Shown here: positions 1 to 5,295 of the stretch, one piece after another
Numbering within the stretch: the first letter of the stretch is position 1
Layout of the letters: every line of letters begins with the position of its first letter
NCBI GenBank assembly: GCA_017848155.1
Contig: JAGAKC010000141.1
Coordinates: 1-5,458, forward strand
Origin: Oscillospiraceae bacterium
Lineage (GTDB): Bacteria > Bacillota > Clostridia > Oscillospirales > Ruminococcaceae
DNA length: 5,458 nucleotides
Reading direction: 5' to 3'
Made by a program: the position numbers and the translations under genes
Notes under the pieces: generated by a model
Told to the model about the DNA's origin: nothing
Databases searched by the model: none
What the model saw: the letters and a program-made list of their open reading frames with translations, nothing else

Positions 1-175
1 TCTTTTCCGCAGCAAGGATTCGGCTGTAAAGCGCATGGCGTCGGCACTTGCTGACAGTGGTGTGGCGAAGATATACACGGGACATTGCACAGGTGAACGT
101 GCGATGGAGCTGCTTTCGGAGCGGCTCGGAGATGTGCTCGTTCCCATTTACCCGGGTCTTGTTGTTGATATCTGA
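1..175 (+). CDS. MBL-fold metallo-hydrolase, C-terminal fragment
   Basis: This is the 3' end of a gene that begins before the window. The frame starting at base 2 is open for 57 codons and ends at TGA 173-175. The peptide contains KIYTGHCTGERAMELL and then LGDVLVPIYPGLVVDI. A GHCTG motif followed by a helix and a short Gly-containing last strand is typical of the C-terminus of metallo-beta-lactamase-fold hydrolases of the COG1237 type, where the His is a late metal ligand. Those enzymes bind two metal ions and hydrolyse varied substrates, so the substrate cannot be named from this fragment. The family call rests on one motif and the overall end pattern. There is no strong terminator after the stop, only a 4-bp GACA/TGTC hairpin near 174-185, so some read-through into the next gene is possible. 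Confidence 0.62.
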   Translation, partial: LFRSKDSAVKRMASALADSGVAKIYTGHCTGERAMELLSERLGDVLVPIYPGLVVDI

Positions 176-226
176 CAACTTTGTCGCCGTGATTTGAAAA
201 AATATTCACAAATTTTACATAATCTA

Positions 227-255
227 TTGATTTTTATTGAGATATGTTGTATAAT
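227..255 (+). promoter_or_regulatory. sigma-A type promoter for the cheV gene
   Basis: A -35 box TTGATT (227-232) and a perfect -10 box TATAAT (250-255) are separated by exactly 17 bases, inside an AT-rich stretch upstream of the cheV gene. Transcription would begin near 262, giving a leader of about 88 bases before ATG 350. I saw no match to a flagellar sigma-28/sigma-D promoter here, so this chemotaxis-type gene appears to use the housekeeping sigma factor. The prediction is from sequence only. Confidence 0.7.
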
Positions 256-334
256 AACTTAAGGGTTTTTTATATCTAAAAATTCTGTTCCGGATGGTTT
301 ATCCTATACGGGCATATTATCCGTAAAATAATGC

Positions 335-341
335 AAAGGAG
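335..341 (+). promoter_or_regulatory. strong ribosome binding site pointing to ATG 350, not GTG 394
   Basis: AAAGGAG lies 8 bases upstream of ATG 350, an ideal arrangement. No comparable site precedes GTG 394, where only a weak GAACTTGAG is present. The strong site shows where translation of the cheV gene was designed to start, although that ATG is out of frame with the body of the gene. Confidence 0.75.
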
Positions 342-349
342 AATTTGCT

Positions 350-412
350 ATGGACACTAATATACTCTCGAAAGCGGTACCAATGAACTTGAGGTGCTCG
401 AATTCATGGTAG
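350..412 (+). other. displaced cheV start: apparent 1-base deletion near 365-370
   Basis: Read from ATG 350, the frame gives MDTNIL and then meaningless sequence to a TAG at 410-412, 20 codons in total. Read in the cheV frame, the same DNA gives LESGTNELEVLEF from 367 onward, but that frame is closed upstream by TAA 358-360. Adding one base in the CTCTC at 365-369 (to CTCCTC) joins the two into MDTNILLESGTNELEVLEF, which is how CheV proteins of Clostridia commonly begin. The sequence therefore carries a one-base loss relative to the expected gene. This may be a real mutation, an assembly or sequencing error, or (less likely) a site of ribosomal -1 slippage. No canonical slippery heptamer is present. 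Confidence 0.8.
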
Positions 413-1242
413 GACAGCAGAGCTTTGGTATCAACATCGCCAAGGTCACTGAGATCATGAACTACACACCTGTTATCCCCGTACCTGACGCACCTCCCGA
501 GTTTGAGGGAGTTTTCACCCCTCGTGATACAGTTATATCTGTTATCGACCTGCATAAGGTGCTGAACAAGGAAAGCCCCGATAAGGAGCATGACCTGCTC
601 GTAGTATGCCATTTTAATCAGATGGATGTTGGTTTCCATGTATCTGCCGTTAAGGGCATCCAGCGTATTTCGTGGGAAGATATTGAAAAGCCGCCTGCTA
701 TTTCTGGTGACGGCGCTACCAATATTGCTACAGGTATTGCTAAGTTCAAGGACAGGATCATACTCATCCTTGATTTTGAGAAGATCGTATCGGATATGAA
801 CCGTTCTGCTGTGCTTGACACATCGGGTGTAAATGCAACTACAAATGACAAGAGCGACAAGCACATAGTAATTGCGGAGGATTCCCCTTTCCTCAACAAG
901 CTCATCGTAAGCACTCTTAACGAGGCAGGCTATGAGAATGTAGTACATTTTGACAACGGTAAGGATGCATGGGAGTATGTAAAGGGTCATGTTGATCTCG
1001 GCGGAGATATTCTTGAGCATGTTTCCTGTGTCATCAGTGATATTGAGATGCCGCAGATGGACGGTCACCATCTTACAAAGCTTATCAAGGATCACCCTGT
1101 ACTTAAGAAGATACCCGTGTACCTGTTCTCGTCGCTCATAAACGACCAGATGCGTGTAAAGGGCGAGAGCGTTGGTGCTGATGCACAGTTCTCAAAGCCC
1201 CAGATAGGCGGACTTATCAAGCATATTGATGAGAATGTATAA
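394..1242 (+). CDS. cheV: CheV-type chemotaxis coupling protein (CheW domain + receiver), frameshifted at its start
   Basis: CheV proteins link chemoreceptors to the kinase CheA through a CheW-like domain and tune the complex through a phosphorylatable receiver; they act at the inner face of the membrane. From GTG 394 the open frame has 282 residues. Residues ~3-138 are the CheW-like domain, with FGINIAKVTEIM, PPEFEGVFTPRDTVISVIDL and ILILDFEKIV. A polar linker spans ~139-155. The receiver covers ~157-280, with acidic pocket E162-D163, phospho-acceptor D216 (in SDIEMPQMDG), S246/S247 and the conserved K268 (FSKPQ), so phosphorylation chemistry looks intact. The probable original start is ATG 350, giving a 297-residue protein if one missing base is restored. 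As written, translation would need GTG 394 or ATG 406 with a poor ribosome site. No other che or flagellar gene is visible. It has its own promoter (227-255) and terminator (1249-1283). Confidence 0.87.
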   Translation: MLEFMVGQQSFGINIAKVTEIMNYTPVIPVPDAPPEFEGVFTPRDTVISVIDLHKVLNKESPDKEHDLLVVCHFNQMDVGFHVSAVKGIQRISWEDIEKPPAISGDGATNIATGIAKFKDRIILILDFEKIVSDMNRSAVLDTSGVNATTNDKSDKHIVIAEDSPFLNKLIVSTLNEAGYENVVHFDNGKDAWEYVKGHVDLGGDILEHVSCVISDIEMPQMDGHHLTKLIKDHPVLKKIPVYLFSSLINDQMRVKGESVGADAQFSKPQIGGLIKHIDENV

Positions 1243-1248
1243 TAACAA

Positions 1249-1283
1249 GACCCCTGCGGCATAGGCTGCAGGGGTCCGTTTTA
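1249..1283. terminator. rho-independent terminator between convergent genes
   Basis: GACCCCTGCGGC (1249-1260), loop ATAG, then GCTGCAGGGGTC (1265-1276) forms a 12-bp stem with one G-U pair, followed by CGTTTTA. It begins 6 bases after the cheV stop. On the minus strand the same hairpin lies 21 bases past the YdbC stop and is followed by a modest T-rich stretch (TTGTTATTATA), so it probably serves both genes, better in the plus direction. Confidence 0.88.
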
Positions 1284-1297
1284 TCATCGGGTAATTT

Positions 1298-1534
1298 TTA
1301 TTCGAAGCTGTCCTCTTCGTCACGTGCATTGAAAAGCTCAACGAGAGCCTGCATCTCTTCCTCTGTGAGGGTGATGCCCTTGCTCATCCTTGTGTGATCG
1401 GGGGACCATTCGCGTATGTCGAACTTAGGTGAATTCTCGTTCCAGCTTACGAGGTTGAGCTCCTTTGTCCAGCCCTTTGCATTTTCGGAGATAACACCAA
1501 GCTCCTTTGTGATCTCAAATTTGATTTCTGCCAT
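1298..1534 (-). CDS. YdbC/PC4-like single-stranded nucleic-acid-binding protein
   Basis: A 78-residue protein of the YdbC family, bacterial relatives of the C-terminal domain of eukaryotic coactivator PC4 (p15). Known members, including Lactococcus YdbC, bind single-stranded DNA as dimers; their cellular role is poorly defined. Family pattern is visible over the whole length: KFEITKELGVISENAKGW (5-22), KELNLVSWN (24-32), FDIREWSPDH (38-47) and the helix start GITLTEEE (53-60), with an acidic tail DEEDSFE. Length is normal and the basic and aromatic residues expected for nucleic-acid binding are present. ATG 1534 is set by AAGGTGAG at 1543-1550, 8 bases upstream. That site lies inside the last codons of the metallophosphoesterase gene, whose stop is only 2 bases before this start, so translation is probably coupled and the two genes share a transcript. 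Confidence 0.85.
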   Translation of the reverse strand: MAEIKFEITKELGVISENAKGWTKELNLVSWNENSPKFDIREWSPDHTRMSKGITLTEEEMQALVELFNARDEEDSFE

Positions 1535-1536
1535 TG

Positions 1537-2262
1537 TTAATTCTCACCTTTCTTTTGTTTTGGAGCCTTACGCTCCTTTTTCTTTTTAATGATCGTGCTG
1601 TCAGCAACGATAATATTGTCGTAAACGGCGTGGTATTTCGGCGGTATCAGCTTGTTGAGGTGCAGCTTGCCGAAGAACCATTTTTTAAAGGATGCCTTTT
1701 CATAAACATCGTTCAGGAACGTGTTGATGTGGTTCACATCTCCGCTCTGATGGTCGATGAAGTCATGCAGCTTTGCGGGCGGCTCGTAGGTAACGACGAA
1801 GTCCACCTCGCCCTTTGCCTTTTCAAGATTGCTGATGCCCTCCTGAAGCTCCTCTTCGGAAGGTATCTCTCTCGGCCACCAGTTCTGACCCTCCACAAGG
1901 TCAGCGTAGTCATCGCTTTGCCCACCGCCAAAGGTAAAGACAGTCTTTTCAGCTATCTCAAACACCTGACCACGCATGAGCTGGCGCAGCTTTCCGCTTA
2001 TCTGACGTGTCTTTCCGCCGCACCATTCAGTTACCTCGTACTTTTCAAGCAGGTCGTAGTTTTCATGTGAGCCTTCCACAAAAAGCACATTGTAGCGCCT
2101 TTTGCCGATCTTTCTGAGCAGCTTTTTTTCCTGATCGCTTCCGTCCCAGATGAACCCGAAATCACCGCAGATTATGAGCGCATCATTCTTTTTCAGCTTG
2201 CGCAGGGCAGGGGACTTGAATCGTGTAAAATCTCCGTGGATATCGCCTGTAATGTAGATCAT
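1537..2262 (-). CDS. calcineurin-like metallophosphoesterase with altered second metal site
   Basis: This 241-residue protein has the calcineurin-like phosphoesterase fold, whose members use two metal ions to hydrolyse phosphoesters. Motifs in order (numbered from ATG 2262) are GDIHGD (6-11), GDFG (33-36), GSHE (64-67), FGGGQSDD (111-118), TYEPP (158-162) and GKLH (198-201). In well-studied relatives such as Mre11, the first metal is held by the Asp and His of DxH, the GD Asp and the second His of GHxH; here these are D7, H9, D34 and H201, all kept. The ligands special to the second metal (Asn of GNHE, His of TH, first His of GHxH) are here S65, Y159 and K199. H66, the usual general acid, is kept. 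The C-terminus (226-241) is very Lys-rich. The protein could be a one-metal enzyme, a binding protein, or a subfamily with other chemistry; the substrate is unknown. It is the first gene of a two-gene operon with the YdbC-like gene, and nucleic acid is a possible but unproven target. Confidence 0.85.
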   Translation of the reverse strand: MIYITGDIHGDFTRFKSPALRKLKKNDALIICGDFGFIWDGSDQEKKLLRKIGKRRYNVLFVEGSHENYDLLEKYEVTEWCGGKTRQISGKLRQLMRGQVFEIAEKTVFTFGGGQSDDYADLVEGQNWWPREIPSEEELQEGISNLEKAKGEVDFVVTYEPPAKLHDFIDHQSGDVNHINTFLNDVYEKASFKKWFFGKLHLNKLIPPKYHAVYDNIIVADSTIIKKKKERKAPKQKKGEN

Positions 2263-2269
2263 CAATAAA

Positions 2270-2275
2270 CTCCTT
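2270..2275 (-). promoter_or_regulatory. ribosome binding site deciding the metallophosphoesterase start
   Basis: AAGGAG on the minus strand lies 7 bases from ATG 2262 and only 4 bases from the in-frame TTG at 2265. The ATG is therefore the better start, making the protein 241 residues, one shorter than if the TTG were used. Confidence 0.7.
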
Positions 2276-2354
2276 CGGTTTTGTTTATCCTGTTGGGTAA
2301 AGTCACCCGAATAAGTAAAATTATTAAAATTCGGTTACAAAATCAAAAAAGCCC

Positions 2355-2384
2355 TTTACAATACGAGGGAAGATTTGATATAAT
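2355..2384 (+). promoter_or_regulatory. extended -10 promoter for the carboxypeptidase-rlmH operon
   Basis: TTTACA (2355-2360), an 18-base spacer and TATAAT (2379-2384) form a sigma-A type promoter. TG at 2376-2377 makes an extended -10 (TGATATAAT). Transcription would start near 2391, leaving a leader of about 60 bases before ATG 2451. The ribosome site AGGAG at 2436-2440 is 10 bases from that ATG. The whole intergenic stretch 2276-2450 is AT-rich; I could not assign a convincing promoter for the divergent minus-strand operon in it. Confidence 0.68.
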
Positions 2385-2426
2385 ATAATAGACCGTGATT
2401 TAGAATAATTACTATATAATATAATA
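2379..2426 (+). repeat. two copies of TATAATATAATA, a possible double -10 region
   Basis: The 12-mer TATAATATAATA occurs at 2379-2390 and again at 2415-2426, 36 bases apart start to start. Each copy contains two overlapping TATAAT boxes. Only the first has a good -35 partner (TTTACA 2355-2360) and a TG extension; the second (TATAAT 2415-2420) has no clear -35 box. It may be a weak secondary promoter or simply AT-rich sequence that favours strand opening. Confidence 0.5.
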
Positions 2427-2450
2427 ACCTATTACAGGAGATTTGTCTAT

Positions 2451-3911
2451 ATGCGAAAAGTTAAAAAATTTGCGATTTTTATGTCGATAATTCTACTATT
2501 TACTACTATTGTGAGCGTTCTTCCCGCAGGTGCGGCTTTTACACCGAAGTTTGCGCTCAATTCCGAGGGCGTATACATGGTGAACACCGATACCGACATC
2601 GTTGTGGTAAGCAAGAATGCGCACAAGAAGATGTACCCTGCGTCCACGACAAAGATAATGACTGCGCTGGTGGCGTTTGAGAATATCAAGAATTTCGATT
2701 CATATGTGCTGATGTCCTATGATGCATATAACGAGTTCGGAAGCAATCCCAATCTTGACGGTGTGTCCAATGCTGATATCCTGCCCACACAGACTAATAT
2801 CACATACTGGGATCTTCTGTATTCCCTGATGGTATGTTCAGCATGTGAGTCTGCAAATCTGCTTGCCTATAACATCGGCGGCAGAAATATAGACAATTTC
2901 GTCAACATGATGAATGCCAAGGCAAAGGAGATAGGCTGTAAGAATACTCACTTCTCAAATCCTCACGGTCTTTTTGAGGAGGACAACTATACGACTCCCT
3001 ATGACCTTTACCTTATCACGAAATATGCGATAGATAACTATCCCCGTTTTATAGAGATATGCGATACCTACTCCTATGAAATGCCCCCGAATGAGAAGAA
3101 CCCCGACGGATATCTCATAACCCAGACCAATCAGCTGATGAAGTCGACGAGTGAGTACTATTACGAGGGCGTACACGGCGTTAAGACGGGCAGCATAGAC
3201 AGATACTATTACCCCGATGAAAACGGCGACTACAGCTGGGACAGATATGAGTACGGCAGCCGTGCGCTGGTAACTACCGCAGAAAGAGATGGCTTCCATT
3301 ATATCATAGTTTCCCTGAACGCTCCCTATTTCAACGAGGACGGAACTGATACAGAAACTCAGCTTGCTTTTACGGATCACATCAAGCTCTACGACTGGGC
3401 TTTCAAGGAATTTGACTACACCCTTGTTGTAAAGAAGAACGAGCAGATAATGCAGGCGGATGTGGATAAGGGCAAGGACGCTGATAAGGTAGGACTTATT
3501 GCTACCGAGGATTTTTACACGCTGCTGCCGAAGTCCCTTGACATGAGCACGATACAGATGCTGCGTCCGACGGTGGAGATGCTTGAAGCACCCGTTGAAA
3601 AGGGAGTGCAGCTGGGCGAGCTTGAGCTTAAGCTGAACGGGGAAACTCTTACGAAGCTTCCGCTGGTGACTGAAAAGAGCATAGAGCTTGACATGACCGA
3701 GTATTACAAGGAAAAGCTCATGCAGACAGTCGAGCGTCCCGAGTTCATCTGGATAGTGATACTGCTGTGCGTGCTTATTATACTTCTTATAATAACAAGC
3801 TCTATCCGCAAGGCGCACGACCGCAAGATCGCTGAAATGAACAGACGCCGCAGGATAAATATGGCTCCTCAGAAGAAGAGCAGCAAAAATAATATCAGGA
3901 GAAAGTACTGA
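2451..3911 (+). CDS. membrane-anchored serine-type D-Ala-D-Ala carboxypeptidase (PBP5/DacF-like, peptidase S11)
   Basis: This enzyme family removes the terminal D-Ala from peptidoglycan pentapeptides outside the cell membrane, limiting cross-linking; it is a low-molecular-mass penicillin-binding protein. The 486-residue product starts with a signal peptide (KVKK, a hydrophobic stretch to about 23, likely cleavage after PAGA near 28). The catalytic domain has S65-T-T-K68 (nucleophile Ser and Lys), S130-A-C132 at the place of the usual SxN motif, and K245-T-G247. HFSNPHGL (167-174) is a family hallmark. About 25 residues rich in Tyr and Asp lie between KTG and the ALVTTAERDG strand (272-281), longer than the ~10 usual in PBP5. 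A C-terminal beta domain (~325-415) precedes a transmembrane helix (~432-451) and a very basic tail (RRRR at 465-468) facing the cytoplasm. Many relatives use an amphipathic helix instead. ATG 2451 has AGGAG 10 bases upstream. rlmH follows after 3 bases. Confidence 0.93.
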   Translation: MRKVKKFAIFMSIILLFTTIVSVLPAGAAFTPKFALNSEGVYMVNTDTDIVVVSKNAHKKMYPASTTKIMTALVAFENIKNFDSYVLMSYDAYNEFGSNPNLDGVSNADILPTQTNITYWDLLYSLMVCSACESANLLAYNIGGRNIDNFVNMMNAKAKEIGCKNTHFSNPHGLFEEDNYTTPYDLYLITKYAIDNYPRFIEICDTYSYEMPPNEKNPDGYLITQTNQLMKSTSEYYYEGVHGVKTGSIDRYYYPDENGDYSWDRYEYGSRALVTTAERDGFHYIIVSLNAPYFNEDGTDTETQLAFTDHIKLYDWAFKEFDYTLVVKKNEQIMQADVDKGKDADKVGLIATEDFYTLLPKSLDMSTIQMLRPTVEMLEAPVEKGVQLGELELKLNGETLTKLPLVTEKSIELDMTEYYKEKLMQTVERPEFIWIVILLCVLIILLIITSSIRKAHDRKIAEMNRRRRINMAPQKKSSKNNIRRKY

Positions 3912-3914
3912 TAA

Positions 3915-4394
3915 ATGAATATCAACTTTATTGCGATGGGAAAGCTTAAGGAGAGCTATTACCGTGAAGCATGTGCGGAGTACCTGAAAAGGATGGGCGC
4001 ATTTGCGGCGGCAAAGGTCGTAGAGCCATCGCCTGTGGATCTGCCGCAGGATCCGAATAAAACGCAGATAGAAAAGGCGCTTTCGCAGGAAGCGGCAAGG
4101 ATAGGCGAGCATATAAAGCCGTCCTCTTTCACGATAGCTATGTGTATCGAGGGAAAGACGATATCCAGCGAGCAGCTTGCCGCAAAGCTGGAGGACATAG
4201 GAAACCGTGGCATAAGCACAGTGAATTTCGTTGTCGGAAGCTCCTTCGGATTATCAGAGGAGCTGAAGAGATCGGCGGATATGAAGATGTCGATGTCGCC
4301 CATGACCTTTCCTCACAGCCTTGCAAGGGTAATGCTTTTCGAACAGGTGTACAGGGCATTTTCGATACTGAACAATTCAAAGTACCATAAATAA
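3915..4394 (+). CDS. rlmH: 23S rRNA (pseudouridine1915-N3)-methyltransferase RlmH
   Basis: RlmH is a SPOUT-class, S-adenosylmethionine-dependent enzyme that methylates N3 of pseudouridine 1915 in helix 69 of 23S rRNA on assembled ribosomes, acting as a dimer. The 159-residue length is normal. It opens with MNINFIAMGKLKESYYREACAEY as expected for the family. The knotted SAM-binding region is visible as FVVGSSFGLSEEL (105-117) and MTFPHSLARVMLFEQVYRAF (130-149), ending with the invariant YHK (157-159). The usual IGGSxG reads VGSSFG, a Gly-to-Ser change at residue 109, which I regard as minor. ATG 3915 follows the carboxypeptidase stop (TGA 3909-3911) after three bases. The best ribosome site, AGGAG at 3897-3901, is 13 bases away inside the upstream gene, so coupling to it is likely. 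The two functions are unrelated; co-transcription is the simplest reading. Confidence 0.95.
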   Translation: MNINFIAMGKLKESYYREACAEYLKRMGAFAAAKVVEPSPVDLPQDPNKTQIEKALSQEAARIGEHIKPSSFTIAMCIEGKTISSEQLAAKLEDIGNRGISTVNFVVGSSFGLSEELKRSADMKMSMSPMTFPHSLARVMLFEQVYRAFSILNNSKYHK

Positions 4395-4430
4395 TCAAAA
4401 CCACCAGTTGAACTGGTGGTTTTGATTTTA
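4393..4430. terminator. perfect 17-bp inverted-repeat bidirectional terminator
   Basis: AATCAAAACCACCAGTT (4393-4409), one central base, then AACTGGTGGTTTTGATT (4411-4427) is a perfect inverted repeat. In RNA the GC-rich core ACCACCAG/CTGGTGGT would pair, flanked by A-rich and T-rich arms, so both strands present a stem followed by T residues. It overlaps the rlmH stop codon by two bases and ends directly next to the mutarotase stop (4428-4430), so it terminates both convergent operons in minimal space. Confidence 0.92.
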
Positions 4431-5285
4431 TACCGCTGTTATAGAGTAGGTAAATGCTTTTTCCTCATTTGGCTTTAGTATCTCAATTCCACGTTTTTCT
4501 GCGAACACTCCCGAGCAATCGTCAAAGTCAGCGGAGCCGCACCATGGCTCGATACAGAGGAACGGAGCATCCTTTGCCTGCCATACGCCGAGGCTTGTAA
4601 AATCGGGGAAGTCTACACGTACTCCGCTGTTATCCTTGTTGAGCAGCTGTACGGAGCGTGAACGCAGCTTGTCAAAATAGCATACGTCTTTATAGAAAAG
4701 CTCGTTATTCAGAGGAAGAACGGTGTCGTCTGTTATGACGGCGCGCCTGTTGTTTTCCTCGTGCAGACCTGATTCAAGGTTATAGTTCGGGACAGCAGCT
4801 GTTTCTATCTTTGGAAATTCAAGACGATAGTCGGTCATATCTCCGTCGCATGCGAATGCGGGATGAGCGCCTATGCAGAAGGGCATATCCGTGGCGGAAT
4901 CGTTTCTGACCCTGTAGGTAACGGTGATTCCGTCGGCTTTCAGCGTATAGCGCACAGTGAATCTGAAATCAAACGGGAACATAGCCTTTGTGGTGTCGTT
5001 TTGTGTAAGCGAGAACATAGCGCTCGTTGAGCTGAAATCTTCGGGAGTAAGCTCCATATCACGTGCAAAGCCATGCTTTGTGATGCGGTATTCGTTGCCG
5101 TTAATGATGGTTTTTCCCTCTTTGAGTGTGCCTATCATCGGGAAAAGCAGGGGAGAGGTCTTGCCCCAGAAAGCAGGGTCAGCCCGCCACATAAGCTCCC
5201 TTCCTTTAACGCAGAGTGACTTCAGCTCTGCCCCCTTTGATATCAGCTTCGCCGAAACATCGCCGTTTTTAAGAGTAATATCCAT
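4428..5285 (-). CDS. aldose 1-epimerase (galactose mutarotase)-like protein, LacX type
   Basis: A 285-residue cytoplasmic protein (no signal peptide or membrane segment) of the galactose-mutarotase-like beta-sandwich superfamily, close to the LacX branch. Such enzymes interconvert alpha and beta anomers of aldoses or of sugar phosphates. The pattern runs GAELKSL (18-24), WGKTSPLLFPMIGTL (40-54), HGFAR (71-75), FPFDFRFTVRYTL (103-115), CIGAHPAF (137-144) and CIEPWCG (244-250). H71 and H141 match the sugar-binding and acid histidines and E246 the catalytic base, so the active site looks complete. The sugar cannot be named: no galactose or lactose genes are in view. ATG 5285 is supported by AAGGAGG at 5291-5297, 5 bases upstream. 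The stop of the preceding gene (5296-5298) overlaps that ribosome site, so the two genes are probably in one operon with translation linked. Confidence 0.9.
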   Translation of the reverse strand: MDITLKNGDVSAKLISKGAELKSLCVKGRELMWRADPAFWGKTSPLLFPMIGTLKEGKTIINGNEYRITKHGFARDMELTPEDFSSTSAMFSLTQNDTTKAMFPFDFRFTVRYTLKADGITVTYRVRNDSATDMPFCIGAHPAFACDGDMTDYRLEFPKIETAAVPNYNLESGLHEENNRRAVITDDTVLPLNNELFYKDVCYFDKLRSRSVQLLNKDNSGVRVDFPDFTSLGVWQAKDAPFLCIEPWCGSADFDDCSGVFAEKRGIEILKPNEEKAFTYSITAV

Positions 5286-5295
5286 AATTTCCTCC

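Noticed and set aside
277..300. Sigma-28/sigma-D flagellar promoter (TAAA ... CCGGATG)
   Set aside because: The spacer between TAAA and the CCG-like element is about 9 bases instead of 14-15 and the -10 match is poor.
262..349. Riboswitch (for example cyclic-di-GMP) in the cheV leader
   Set aside because: The leader is short and lacks the conserved GNRA-type loop and core sequences of the cyclic-di-GMP class; only short hairpins are present.
362..376. Programmed -1 ribosomal frameshift in cheV
   Set aside because: A -1 slip would yield exactly the expected protein, but there is no X-XXY-YYZ slippery heptamer and no strong downstream stem visible. A mutation or sequence error is simpler.
304..1095. 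A 263-codon minus-strand open frame opposite cheV
   Set aside because: No domain, no ribosome site of note, and it spans the cheV leader and body; explained as the shadow of a real gene.
1534..2070. A 178-codon plus-strand open frame opposite the metallophosphoesterase
   Set aside because: Its hydrophobic start looks signal-like, but it is antisense to a protein with clear motifs and overlaps the coupled gene junction.
2276..2450. Minus-strand promoter for the metallophosphoesterase operon
   Set aside because: Several AT-rich candidates exist (for example TTGATT, 17 bases, TAATTT), but the -10 boxes match only about half of consensus, so none is reported as a feature.
2955..4112. A 385-codon open frame on the minus strand
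   Set aside because: It lies opposite the carboxypeptidase and rlmH, both clear by motif. Its translation is rich in Leu, His, Tyr and Arg without recognisable domains, typical of an antisense shadow.
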